Positions 56,777-64,000 of a stretch of DNA of 64,000 nucleotides are shown piece after piece. The stretch is from Nocardioides sp. IC4_145 (GTDB lineage: Bacteria > Actinomycetota > Actinomycetes > Propionibacteriales > Nocardioidaceae), in NCBI RefSeq assembly GCF_011250565.1, contig NZ_JAANMS010000020.1, positions 1-64,000 on the forward strand, read 5' to 3'. Every line of letters begins with the position of its first letter. Position 1 is the stretch's first letter. Both the position numbers and the translations under genes were made by a program. The notes under the pieces are model-generated. The model ran no database searches. It saw only the letters and a program-made list of their open reading frames with translations, and was not told the DNA's origin.

Positions 56777-58088
56777 GGGCGAGCGGTTCCAGGGCGGGCG
56801 GCAGCAGATGCTCGCCCTCGCGGAAGGCGAAGACCGCCTCCCGCTCGGCCGGCGTCGCGGTGATCGCGTCGACCTCGGGGTGCGCGAGGAACGGGTGGTC
56901 GCGCCAGTCGGCGTGCTCGCGCAGCAGCGCCAGCGCGACGCGGCACTCGTCGGGCTCGCCGACGCACTCGAACGGCTTCAGCAGGCCGTCGACCCCCAGC
57001 AGCTCCAGGAACCCGGTCAGCTGCGCCTCGTCGGCGAGCACGTCGCACCCGCCGAAGACGTCCAGCAGCGCCGCGCGGGACAGGAACGGCGCGAGGCAGA
57101 GGAACACGAACCGGCACTTCGGGCAGTCCCCGCACCACGACGTCCGGTCGCCCTCGGCGAGCTTGAAGGCGCGGTTGCAGCTGGTGAAGACGCGGTGGTA
57201 GGCCGTGTGGTCGGCGAAGCGCCGCGCGATGCGGAGCTCGGTGAGCGGGCGCAGCAGCGAGACGTACGTCGGCGCGCCGGCCGGCAGGCTCTCGCGCAGC
57301 AGCCGCTCGAAGTCCAGGCCCTTGGACCACTGGTGGTTGATCGTCCGTCCGTGCCAGGCGACGTTGCCGAAGGACGAGCTCGCCTCGTTGCTGAAGACGA
57401 CCGCGTCGTGGCCGAGCGCCAGCGCGGTGAGCACCGCCAGCAGCGAGTTGACCGCCGTCACCGGCACGTGGCCGTTGGGCGCGCCGGCCGCGTTGAGCCC
57501 GAACAGGTGCGGGTCGAGCCGGCGGCGCACGGTCGACAGCTGGACGCCGGCGACCTCGGCGGTGGCCTCGATCGGCGCGTAGCTGCCGACCGAGAACAGC
57601 CCGATCTCGTGGCCCGCTCCTCGGAGCGCCTCGATCGAGACGATGGAGTCCTTGCCGCCGCCGACGGCGACCAGGAGCCGCTGCGGCTCGGCCACCGGTC
57701 CGGGCGCGCTCGTCGGCTCGGGAAGCTCCGGCCCCAGCACCTCGAGGTCGAGCACGGCGGGCAGGTCGTTGACGTAGGCGAACTCACCCAGGCCGTTGCG
57801 CGCGACCTCGGTCAGGAACGTCCGCTCCCGCGCGGTCAGCCCGCCCGGCACGCTGATCGGCGCCGGCGCGAACGCCTTGGCGTAGCTCAGCGCCGCCGCG
57901 AGCGACAGCAGCCGCAGCACCGGCTCGCGGACCGCCCGGGCGACGTGGTCGAGCGGCGCGGGCAGCTCGACCACCTCGGTGAACGCGTGGCGCACCTCGT
58001 CGCCCGCGACGGCGGCGTACCGCAGCGAGATGGTGCGGCCCTCGAGGACCGGCGGCTCGCAGACCAGCGCCTCGACCTCGTCCACCAC
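56766..58088 (-). CDS. murL: MurL, UDP-MurNAc-L-Ala-L-Glu epimerase
   Basis: A 440-residue protein of the MurL family, which in Xanthomonas epimerises the L-Glu of UDP-MurNAc-L-Ala-L-Glu to D-Glu through ATP-dependent adenylation. It has a PP-loop-like LVAVGGGKDSIVSIEAL (about 138-154), VFSNEASSSFGNV and a cysteine cluster SWCGDCPKCRFVFLC that may bind a metal or cluster. Its location before murD2 strongly supports the call. GTG start. Confidence 0.85.
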   Translation of the reverse strand: MVDEVEALVCEPPVLEGRTISLRYAAVAGDEVRHAFTEVVELPAPLDHVARAVREPVLRLLSLAAALSYAKAFAPAPISVPGGLTARERTFLTEVARNGLGEFAYVNDLPAVLDLEVLGPELPEPTSAPGPVAEPQRLLVAVGGGKDSIVSIEALRGAGHEIGLFSVGSYAPIEATAEVAGVQLSTVRRRLDPHLFGLNAAGAPNGHVPVTAVNSLLAVLTALALGHDAVVFSNEASSSFGNVAWHGRTINHQWSKGLDFERLLRESLPAGAPTYVSLLRPLTELRIARRFADHTAYHRVFTSCNRAFKLAEGDRTSWCGDCPKCRFVFLCLAPFLSRAALLDVFGGCDVLADEAQLTGFLELLGVDGLLKPFECVGEPDECRVALALLREHADWRDHPFLAHPEVDAITATPAEREAVFAFREGEHLLPPALEPLARAV

Positions 58089-58115
58089 GGCGGCGATCCT
58101 ACGGCCGCACCCGCC

Positions 58116-59087
58116 TCACCGCGGCACGGGCACGGCGTACGTCGCGCGCACCGGACCGGTCTCCGCGCCCGGCGCGTCGACCGCGACGTCGAGCTCGAGC
58201 GGCAGCGCGTCGCCGGTCAGGTCGTCCTCGCCGGCGACAACGACGCCCGCGAGACCGGTCGGACCCCACTCGCCGTGGCCGAGCTGCTCCGCGGGGCCCA
58301 CCCCCTCCACCGAGCGGACCTCGTCGGCGGAGCCGCGGGCGGCGTACGCCTGGATCCGCCGGGCCTCCACGACGACCCACGACGACCCGTCGGGCGCCCA
58401 GCCGGCGCCCGGCCAGTACGCCGTGCGACCGACCAGCGGCAGCTCGCACTCCAGCCGCAGCGGCGCCCCGCCCGTCCGCCACCGCGCCGGGCAGTCCGCC
58501 GCCGGGGGCGCCTCCGCCGGCAGCCCGGCCAGCGTGGCCGCCGGACCGGACGGCTCCTCCCCCGGCGCGGCCGCCTGCTCGGCGCCGTCGTAGGTGACCG
58601 TCACGGTCACGTCGTCCGCGGCCGGCTCTCCGGGGACCACGACCCAGTACGTCGCGGTCCCCGCGCCGCTGAGACCCCGGCCGGCGGTGGTGTACGGCGA
58701 GCCGAGCTCCCGCTCCTCCCCGCCGACCTCGAGCACGACGTCGGCCTCCTGCGGCTCGGCCGCGAGCCGGCCACCCCACGGCGCCCCCTCGCGGTCGGTG
58801 AAGTCGACCAGCACGGGCAGCAGCGCGGACCCGTCGGGGGCGGCACGCTCCTCGCGGTCCGCGGTGTCGTCGGAGCCCACCCGGTCGACCGGGTCGCCGA
58901 CGGTCACCGCGAGCGTGCCGGTCGGGACGACGAACGTCGTCGTCGGCCCGTCGACCTGGTCGCCCCGCCCCTCGAGGACCGCGTCGGCGGCCGCCTCGTC
59001 GGTGCCGCAGCCGCCCAGCAGGGTGCCGACGACCGCCAGGCCGGCCGCCCCGGCCGCGCCGGCACGGGACCGCCGGGTGCGCCTCAC
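58116..59087 (-). CDS. hypothetical lipoprotein of type VII-like operon
   Basis: A 323-residue lipoprotein with lipobox LGGC near residue 25. The mature part is beta-rich and acidic, without a recognised domain; a central Ala/Pro/Glu-rich segment may be a linker. The GTG overlaps the stop of the preceding gene (GTGA), making it the last of four coupled genes. A role at the cell surface alongside the putative secreted proteins is inferred from linkage only. Confidence 0.65.
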   Translation of the reverse strand: MRRTRRSRAGAAGAAGLAVVGTLLGGCGTDEAAADAVLEGRGDQVDGPTTTFVVPTGTLAVTVGDPVDRVGSDDTADREERAAPDGSALLPVLVDFTDREGAPWGGRLAAEPQEADVVLEVGGEERELGSPYTTAGRGLSGAGTATYWVVVPGEPAADDVTVTVTYDGAEQAAAPGEEPSGPAATLAGLPAEAPPAADCPARWRTGGAPLRLECELPLVGRTAYWPGAGWAPDGSSWVVVEARRIQAYAARGSADEVRSVEGVGPAEQLGHGEWGPTGLAGVVVAGEDDLTGDALPLELDVAVDAPGAETGPVRATYAVPVPR

Positions 59088-59647
59088 AGGACGCCGGCCC
59101 GCTCGAGCCGCGGGCGCGTGTAGACGTCGAAGTGGGCGCGCTGCCACCCCTCCTCGTGCTCGCGCAGGCACGCCAGCGCGGCCTCCCGGGCGCGGGCGCA
59201 GAAGGCCGGCGCGTCGAGGTCGCGCACGACCGACGGGTCGATGCTGACCGTGAACCGCGACGTCCCCGAGAGCACCAGCGCGATCCGGCCGTCGTACGCC
59301 TCGCCACGCGCGACGACCTCGTCGAGCCGGCGCTGGTACTCCTCGGTCTCCGGGCTCGCGGGGGTCCGAGAGGGGCGCACCAACCGGCCCGCCAGCCGGC
59401 TCCAGGTGTCGTAGTAGGCGCGGGTGCGGTTGACGTAGACCAGCCGGGCCACCTTCACCAGCTCGTCCTGGAGGGTCCGCACCGGGACCGTGGCGTACCA
59501 GGTCGGGTCCACCCACAGCCGCAGCTCGTGGTCGCCGACCATCGTGACCCGGACCCGGCCGTTCGGCGACTCGGTCTCGACCGTCGTGTCGGACCACGCG
59601 CGCTCCAGCGGGGTCTGCCCCGCTCGCGGCTCAGGCACTGTAGCCAC
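59084..59647 (-). CDS. YbaB/EbfC-like protein of type VII-like operon
   Basis: A 187-residue soluble protein. Residues about 27-75 (TVESPNGRV-type opening to RTLQDELVKVARLVY) resemble the YbaB/EbfC-like fold that often sits beside WXG100-type genes in actinobacteria, where it may act as a chaperone or adaptor. The C-terminal half, with a Tyr/Arg-rich start, is unrecognised. It overlaps both neighbours. The YbaB assignment is by eye and uncertain. Confidence 0.55.
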   Translation of the reverse strand: MATVPEPRAGQTPLERAWSDTTVETESPNGRVRVTMVGDHELRLWVDPTWYATVPVRTLQDELVKVARLVYVNRTRAYYDTWSRLAGRLVRPSRTPASPETEEYQRRLDEVVARGEAYDGRIALVLSGTSRFTVSIDPSVVRDLDAPAFCARAREAALACLREHEEGWQRAHFDVYTRPRLERAGVL

Positions 59648-60575
59648 CGTAGGAGGGGTCGTTGACCGGGTGGTTCGGGGCGTCGACGAGCGCCGGCTGG
59701 GGCAGGCAGAAGACGTCCCACTGCGAGTCGAGGACCCCGGAGGACTGGTTGAGCGCCTCGGAGATCTTCCTCTCCTGGACGCCGATCTCGTCGGCCAGCT
59801 CGGTCAGGGCCGTCTGCAGGCTGGAGATGACCTTGTCGGAGGAGCCGGCGTCCAGGCCGAGCTCGGTCGGCTCGCCCCCGCCGCCGGTGGCGAGGCCGAT
59901 GCCGGTGGAGGCCACGCTCAGCCCGGCCGCCACGGCCGGCAGGGCGATCGCCGAGGCGCCGCCGGTCAGCGGGACGGTGATGACGGTGGCAGCGATGGAC
60001 AGCACGGCCGCCCACTCGGCCCCACCCTTGCTGCCGGCCCCCTCCATCAGCTCGATGGCCTCCTGGGAGAGCTTGTCGAGGTCGTCGCGCACGCCCTGCC
60101 AGACGGCGGCCTCGGCGTTGATCGCGTTGCGGAGCACCGACACCGCGGCGTACTGCGAGGACGCCGTCGGCGCGAACCGGTCGCCGTAGCTGCGCTTGTA
60201 GCTGTCGGCCGCGACCCCGGTCCAGTCCGACAGGTAGTCGCCGCTGCCGCCGACCAGCGTGAGGTTCGGGTTGTGAGCGGAGACCGCCGTGGAACCGGTC
60301 ACCGGGTCGCTGGTGTGCCCCTCGGTGGCCAGCTTCGCCATCGCGTTGCCGAGCCACTCGATCTTCGGCGCGAAGTCGGCCGGGTCGGGCACGTCGAGGA
60401 AGTCGTCGTAGATGTTCTCGACCCCGGCCATGGAGTCCTCGGCGATCTGCATCATCTGGGCGGCACCGCCACCGCCGCCGGCGCCGAACCGGGTCAGCTC
60501 GCGGTATGCCGCGCGGACGCCGGCCTCCTTGAGCTCCTGGGCCCGCCCCGGCAGCTGTCCCACGTCGAACGTCAT
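59631..60575 (-). CDS. WXG100-like (type VII secretion) protein with hydrophobic region
   Basis: A 314-residue protein with a helical N-terminal part, a W-T-G motif at 118-120 (YLSDWTGVAADSY) followed by a helical region as in WXG100-type hairpins, and a long hydrophobic Gly/Ala stretch about 186-230 that could insert in membrane. No signal peptide. It overlaps the upstream EspC-like gene (ATGA) and the downstream YbaB-like gene. It may be a secreted effector or a pore-forming type VII substrate. Confidence 0.6.
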   Translation of the reverse strand: MTFDVGQLPGRAQELKEAGVRAAYRELTRFGAGGGGGAAQMMQIAEDSMAGVENIYDDFLDVPDPADFAPKIEWLGNAMAKLATEGHTSDPVTGSTAVSAHNPNLTLVGGSGDYLSDWTGVAADSYKRSYGDRFAPTASSQYAAVSVLRNAINAEAAVWQGVRDDLDKLSQEAIELMEGAGSKGGAEWAAVLSIAATVITVPLTGGASAIALPAVAAGLSVASTGIGLATGGGGEPTELGLDAGSSDKVISSLQTALTELADEIGVQERKISEALNQSSGVLDSQWDVFCLPQPALVDAPNHPVNDPSYGGYSA

Positions 60576-60925
60576 GACCCGTCCCCCACGGCTTCCATCT
60601 CGGTCTTGGTGCTCTCGAAGCTCGCGCGGCACGACGCGTCGGTCTTCGCGTACTCGTCGGCGATCCACACGAGCGCCTCACCCACCAGCGCGACGGACGT
60701 CCGGGTGCCGAGCAGCATCTGGTAGATCCGCGACGAGTAGTCGTCGATGCTCGCCCCGGGGTCCGCCCCCAGGCCCCCGCCGCGTGCGCACTGGGCGGAC
60801 ACCAGGGACGGCACGTTGGTGCACGCCGTCCAGTAGTCCTCCGCCACCGCCGGCAGGTCGTGCGTGCCCGCGTACCACAGCCGGCCGAGCTCCACGCCCA
60901 GCTCGTCGCCGCGTTTCCCCGTCAT
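60572..60925 (-). CDS. EspC-like type VII secretion substrate
   Basis: A 117-residue helical protein without signal peptide. The C-terminal helix contains IADEYAKTD, where Y92-xxx-D96 matches the YxxxD/E type VII export signal following a WxG-like turn-free hairpin, as in EspC-family proteins. GAGGAG precedes the ATG. It is the first gene of the four-gene operon. No EccC-type ATPase or other core components are in the window, so the secretion machinery must lie elsewhere. Confidence 0.65.
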   Translation of the reverse strand: MTGKRGDELGVELGRLWYAGTHDLPAVAEDYWTACTNVPSLVSAQCARGGGLGADPGASIDDYSSRIYQMLLGTRTSVALVGEALVWIADEYAKTDASCRASFESTKTEMEAVGDGS

Positions 60926-61038
60926 CGATGCTCCTCACGTCTCGAGTCGCAGCGGTCCTACCCGGGCGGGCCCTCGGCCAACCCTGCGGCGGCGAGGGAC
61001 ATCGGCTCGCGCTACCGGAACGCAGAGAGGAGTACGGG

Positions 61039-61182
61039 TGGAGCTGAGGGGACTCGAACCCCTGACCCTCTGCATGCCATTGCCCAGGATCGGCAGAGCC
61101 GCTACCAGCTGCGCCCGGCGCACGACCGGAGAATTGCAGGAGGCCCGGCGCATCCGCGCCGGGCCTCCCTCACAAGTATTGG
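61039..61182 (-). repeat. 144-bp tandem unit 1 with degenerate tRNA-Ala
   Basis: The unit is 142/144 identical to the next one. Its tRNA-like part keeps the 3' 42 bases of tRNA-Ala (T arm, 3' anticodon half) and the D-arm 15-mer, but carries 12 extra bases in the anticodon loop and a 5' acceptor strand (GTGCGCC) that does not pair with CAGCTCC. It also contains a 13-bp hairpin (61139-61168, loop ATCC). Probably a non-functional pseudo-tRNA. Confidence 0.8.
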
Positions 61183-61326
61183 TGGAGCTGAGGGGACTCG
61201 AACCCCTGACCCTCTGCATGCCATTGCCCAGGATCGGCAGAGCCGCTACCAGCTGCGCCCGGCGCACGACCGGAGAATTGCAGGAGGCCCGGCGCATCCG
61301 CGCCGGGCCTCTCTCACAAGTATGGG
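61183..61326 (-). repeat. 144-bp tandem unit 2 with degenerate tRNA-Ala
   Basis: Second copy, differing from the first at only two bases. It has the same 12-base anticodon-loop insertion and mismatched acceptor. Unlike unit 1 and the intact gene, its 3' end is followed by an encoded CCA. The strong hairpin recurs at 61283-61312 with one arm mismatch. Confidence 0.8.
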
Positions 61327-61399
61327 TGGAGCTGAGGGGACTCGAACCCCTGACCCTCTGCATGCCATGCAGATGCGCTACCAGCTGCGCCACAGCCCC
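61327..61399 (-). tRNA. tRNA-Ala (GGC)
   Basis: A 73-base cloverleaf on the minus strand. The acceptor GGGGCTG pairs with CAGCTCC (one G-U), the D arm is GCGC-AGCTGGTA-GCGC, the anticodon loop is ATGGCAT giving GGC, and the T arm is AGGGG-TTCGAGT-CCCCT. Discriminator A; CCA is not encoded. It is 144 bases in register after two degenerate copies. It reads GCC codons, which are abundant in this genome. Confidence 0.93.
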
Positions 61400-61448
61400 A
61401 GGTCGCTGCCGTCCGGGTCTCCCCGTCAGGCGGCTCGCAGAATGTTAC

Positions 61449-62084
61449 TCATAGAGCTTCGGAGGACGAAATCGGGGTCAGGCCGTAGCCGGCGAGCACC
61501 ACGCGGTCGCGCTGCTCGAGCACCAGCCAGGAGCAGTTGCGCAGCGCGCGCAGGCTCCGAGCCGCCTCGGCGGGCCAGCCGAGCAGCTCCGTCACGCCCA
61601 CCTTGATCGCGCCGCCGTGCGAGACGGCCACCGTCGTCTCCCCCTCCGGGGTCGCGGCCAGCGCGTCGCGCAGGGCGTCGGTCATCCGCGCGCGCAGGGC
61701 GGCCAGCCCCTCGCCGCCGGGCACGACGTCCCAGTCGCCCCGGACGAACGCGGCGAACTCCGCCGGCGCCAGCGCGGCGTACTCGTCGTGCGTCAGCGTC
61801 TGCCGCTCGCCGAGGTGCGCCTCGCGCAGCCGCGGGTCGAGGTCGGGCTCGAGGCCGGTCTCCTTGGCGACGTACGCCGCGGTCTGCTGCGCGCGGGCGA
61901 GGTCGGAGGTGACCAGCCGGGTCGGGCGGTACGCCGCGACGCACGGCGCCGCAGTGGCCGCCTGCTCGTGGCCGGTCTCGTCGAGGTCGACGTCGTGCTG
62001 GCCCTGGATCCGCTTCGCGGCGTTGTACGCCGTCTGCCCGTGCCGCAGCAGCACCAGCCGCCGCGGGCCGGGGTCAGCGCTCAT
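61449..62084 (-). CDS. histidine phosphatase family protein
   Basis: A 211-residue phosphoglycerate-mutase-like phosphatase. The catalytic LRHGQT is at about 13-18 (VLLRHGQTAYN), with the second histidine in AVSHGGAIKV (about 153-162) and RLREAHLGERQ between. It follows rsfS with an 11-base overlap, in the order nadD-rsfS-phosphatase typical of actinobacteria, suggesting it may act on a metabolite such as a phosphosugar or glucosyl-3-phosphoglycerate. Substrate not determined. Confidence 0.88.
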   Translation of the reverse strand: MSADPGPRRLVLLRHGQTAYNAAKRIQGQHDVDLDETGHEQAATAAPCVAAYRPTRLVTSDLARAQQTAAYVAKETGLEPDLDPRLREAHLGERQTLTHDEYAALAPAEFAAFVRGDWDVVPGGEGLAALRARMTDALRDALAATPEGETTVAVSHGGAIKVGVTELLGWPAEAARSLRALRNCSWLVLEQRDRVVLAGYGLTPISSSEAL

Positions 62085-62451
62085 GCGTGGTGACGTCCGC
62101 GGGGAGCGTGATGGTCGGACAGTCGCGCCAGAGCCGCTCGAGGGCGTAGAAGGCGCGCTCCTCCTCGTGCTGGACGTGCACGACGACGTCGCCGTAGTCG
62201 ATGAGCACCCAGCGGCCGTCCCGCTCGCCCTCGCGACGGATGGGCTTGGCGCCGATCTCGCGCAGCTTGTCCTCGACCTCGTCGACGATGGCCTTGACCT
62301 GCCGGTCGTTGGTGGCCGAGGCGAGCACGAAGGCGTCGGTGATCGCCAGCTGCTCGCTGACGTCGAAGGCGATGATCTGCTTCGCGAGCTTGTCGCTGGC
62401 CGCGCGGGCGGCGGCGTGGACGAGCTCGAGGGCGTGGTCGGTGGCGGTCAT
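62074..62451 (-). CDS. rsfS: ribosomal silencing factor RsfS
   Basis: A 125-residue RsfS/Iojap protein that binds L14 and blocks subunit joining in starvation. Motifs include [40 protein letters not shown] (position about 27-66 in part) and [28 protein letters not shown]. The ATG overlaps the nadD stop (ATGA). It is central to the nadD-rsfS-phosphatase operon. Confidence 0.95.
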   Translation of the reverse strand: MTATDHALELVHAAARAASDKLAKQIIAFDVSEQLAITDAFVLASATNDRQVKAIVDEVEDKLREIGAKPIRREGERDGRWVLIDYGDVVVHVQHEEERAFYALERLWRDCPTITLPADVTTHER

Positions 62452-63095
62452 GAGTCTCCGAGGGTGGGGTCCGGCGGGCTGGCCGCCGGTGCGTCAGGTG
62501 GGTAGAGGTCGTGCTTGGCGATGTACTGCACGACGCCGTCGGGCACGAGGTACCAGACGGGCTCGCCGCGGCGGGTGCGTGCGCGGCAGTCGGTCGAGCT
62601 GATCGCGAGGGCCGGGATCTCCACCATGGTGACCCGGTCCGCGGGGATCGAGGCCAACGTCGCCTCGTCCATGGTGTAGCCGGGCCGCGTGCAGCCGACG
62701 AACTGCGCCAGCGCGAAGAGCTCCTCCGCGTTGCGCCAGGTGAAGATGTCGGCCAGCGCGTCGGCGCCGGTGATGAAGTACAGGTCCGCGTCCGGCATGG
62801 TCGAGCGCAGGTCGCGCAGGGTGTCGATCGTGTACGTCGGGCCCTGCCGGTCGATGTCGACGCGGGAGACCGTGAACCGCGGGTTGGACGCCGTCGCCAC
62901 GACGGTCATCAGGTAGCGGTGCTCGGCCGGCGAGACGCCCCGGTCGGACTTCTGCCAGGGGTCCCCGGCCGGGACGAAGACGACCTCGTCGAGGTCGAAC
63001 CAGGACTGCACCTCGGCCGCGGCCACCAGGTGGCCGTGGTGGATGGGGTCGAACGTCCCGCCCATCACGCCGACGCGGCGCCGGCGCTCGGTCAT
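62448..63095 (-). CDS. nadD: nicotinate-nucleotide adenylyltransferase
   Basis: A 215-residue enzyme forming deamido-NAD from NaMN and ATP. The N-terminal [12 protein letters not shown] contains the HxGH nucleotidyltransferase motif (about 13-24), and [14 protein letters not shown] near 175-188 supplies the ISSTxxR motif. Length is typical. It lies five bases after the small membrane protein gene and overlaps rsfS. Confidence 0.95.
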   Translation of the reverse strand: MTERRRRVGVMGGTFDPIHHGHLVAAAEVQSWFDLDEVVFVPAGDPWQKSDRGVSPAEHRYLMTVVATASNPRFTVSRVDIDRQGPTYTIDTLRDLRSTMPDADLYFITGADALADIFTWRNAEELFALAQFVGCTRPGYTMDEATLASIPADRVTMVEIPALAISSTDCRARTRRGEPVWYLVPDGVVQYIAKHDLYPPDAPAASPPDPTLGDS

Positions 63096-63100
63096 GGTGC

Positions 63101-63256
63101 TCAGCTGTGCTCGCGCCCGCCGCCGAAGGCCACGAGGGCCAGGAGCATCGCGAGGAGGAGGACCAGGACGCCGACACCGATGCCCCAGCTCAGGGCGTGG
63201 TCGATCTCGTGGTGGGACTCCTCGGCAGCGGCGAGGACGACGAGCGCGTTCAGCAT
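63101..63256 (-). CDS. small membrane protein between proA and nadD
   Basis: A 51-residue protein starting [25 protein letters not shown]. Residues about 25-44 form one hydrophobic helix ([20 protein letters not shown]), followed by a short GGGREHS tail. The His/Glu-rich front is probably outside the membrane. It is too short to be called easily, but the codon usage fits its neighbours and it sits tightly (five bases) before nadD. Function unknown. Confidence 0.65.
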   Translation of the reverse strand: MLNALVVLAAAEESHHEIDHALSWGIGVGVLVLLLAMLLALVAFGGGREHS

Positions 63257-63286
63257 GGGCGTCAGCCTACCGGCCGCGCACCCGGG

Positions 63287-64000
63287 TCAGCGCACGTGGC
63301 CGTCGCCGGTGACGACGTACTTGGTCGACGTCATCTCCGGCAGTCCCATCGGTCCGCGGGCGTGCAGCTTCTGGGTGCTGATGCCGATCTCGGCGCCGAA
63401 GCCGAACTCGCCGCCGTCGGTGAACCGCGTCGAGGCGTTGACCAGCACCGCCGCGGAGTCGACCTCGGCCACGAACCGGCGTGCGGCCCGTTGGTCCTCG
63501 GTGACGATCGCGTCGGAGTGGCCGCTGGAGAAGCGCCGCACGTGCGCGAGGGCGGCGTCGAGGTCGGGGACGACGGCCGCGGAGACGTCGAGGGAGAGGT
63601 ACTCGGTGGCGAAGTCCTCGTCGGTCGCGGCCACCACGCCGTCGTACGCCGTGAACGCGGCGTCGCCGTGGATCGTCACGCCGGCCTCCTGCAGCGCCGC
63701 CACGAGGCGCGGCAGGAACGCCTCGGCGACGTCGGCATGGACCAGCAGCGACTCCGCGGAGTTGCACACGCTGGTGCGGTGCGTCTTGGAGTTGAGCACG
63801 ATCGCCAGCGCCCGGTCGAGGTCGGCGCCGCTGTCGACGTAGACGTGGCAGTTGCCGACCCCGGTCTCGATGACCGGCACCGTGGACTCCTCCACGACCG
63901 AGCGGATGAGGCCGGCCCCGCCGCGCGGGATGAGCACGTCGACGTGCCCCCGCGCCCGCATCAGCGCCTTGACGGTGTCGCGGGAGTCGCTGGGCACCAG
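63287..64000 (-). CDS. proA: glutamate-5-semialdehyde dehydrogenase (5' end outside window)
   Basis: The C-terminal 237 residues of gamma-glutamyl phosphate reductase, the second step of proline synthesis. Visible are [12 protein letters not shown], the catalytic Cys in [49 protein letters not shown] (in part) and the C-terminal [13 protein letters not shown]. The reading frame is open to the window edge, so the start lies beyond 64000. Confidence 0.95.
   Translation of the reverse strand: MVPSDSRDTVKALMRARGHVDVLIPRGGAGLIRSVVEESTVPVIETGVGNCHVYVDSGADLDRALAIVLNSKTHRTSVCNSAESLLVHADVAEAFLPRLVAALQEAGVTIHGDAAFTAYDGVVAATDEDFATEYLSLDVSAAVVPDLDAALAHVRRFSSGHSDAIVTEDQRAARRFVAEVDSAAVLVNASTRFTDGGEFGFGAEIGISTQKLHARGPMGLPEMTSTKYVVTGDGHVR

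Noticed and set aside
61039..61326. Possible CRISPR array
   Set aside because: Only two near-identical 144-bp units without short repeats and unique spacers; they are tRNA-derived tandem copies.
60860..61606. Long ORFs on both strands across the tRNA array, with repeated RGLEPLTLCMP/EGTRTPDPLHA peptides
   Set aside because: These are translations of the tRNA-Ala and its copies; the repeat peptides reflect the 144-bp units, a well-known source of spurious proteins.

Overview
The window is about 64 kb of very GC-rich DNA with many GTG starts, GTGA/ATGA gene overlaps and leaderless-type promoters. Gene content (DUF6318 lipoprotein, DUF3097, DnaE2/ImuB mutasome, MurD2-MurL pair, FadD15- and FadD19-like ligases, PMT mannosyltransferase, actinobacterial LexA and IdeR/DtxR boxes) points to a high-GC actinobacterium, most likely Nocardioidaceae (Nocardioides-like). 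The genus is an inference from gene content and codon style, not from a search.

Layout. 1-9.4 kb: an 83-bp palindromic repeat, a DUF6318 lipoprotein/PKD pair, a HIT protein, a GerMN/Gmad2 lipoprotein, the heat-shock operon hrcA-dnaJ-rsmE behind a CIRCE operator, a HugZ/DUF2470 haem-utilisation protein behind an iron box, an MBL-fold hydrolase and small conserved genes. 9.4-16.4 kb: hemW, then the LexA-controlled imuA'-imuB-dnaE2 mutagenesis operon. 16.4-20 kb: fadD15-like ligase, MOSC protein, APH-like kinase. 20-33.7 kb: an exopolysaccharide locus (sugar transferase, three GT4 enzymes, Wzz-like protein with a lost Walker A lysine, Wzy-like polymerase/ligase, deacetylase, flippase), followed by a lipoprotein, a coiled-coil protein, a FemAB-like acyltransferase and a JmjC-like cupin.

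33.8-46.3 kb: housekeeping genes (lepA, rpsT, holA, comEC, comEA, degV, leuS) with a sterol-desaturase-family protein and a second APH-like kinase. leuS is preceded by what looks like a complete leader-peptide attenuator: a leaderless 8-codon ORF with three consecutive Leu codons, an inverted repeat, and a hairpin followed by six U. 46.3-53.8 kb: an oxidative catabolic block (epimerase-like protein, SDR, AraC regulator, Baeyer-Villiger-type monooxygenase, FadD19-like ligase, MarR regulator) interrupted by dps and by a REP-like inverted pair. A second copy of the 83-bp palindrome lies at 53.7 kb.

53.8-64 kb: PMT, the murD2-murL pair (alternative D-Glu supply for peptidoglycan), a compact four-gene operon encoding type VII-secretion-like substrates plus a lipoprotein, a tRNA-Ala(GGC) gene next to two degenerate copies in a 144-bp tandem array, then a histidine phosphatase, rsfS, nadD, a 51-residue membrane protein and the 3' part of proA running off the window.

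No single large unknown system is present. The most unusual signals are the two 83-bp palindromes with identical geometry, the tRNA-Ala pseudo-array, the leuS attenuator, the orphan type VII substrate operon, and the kinase-like polysaccharide co-polymerase with a degenerate P-loop.
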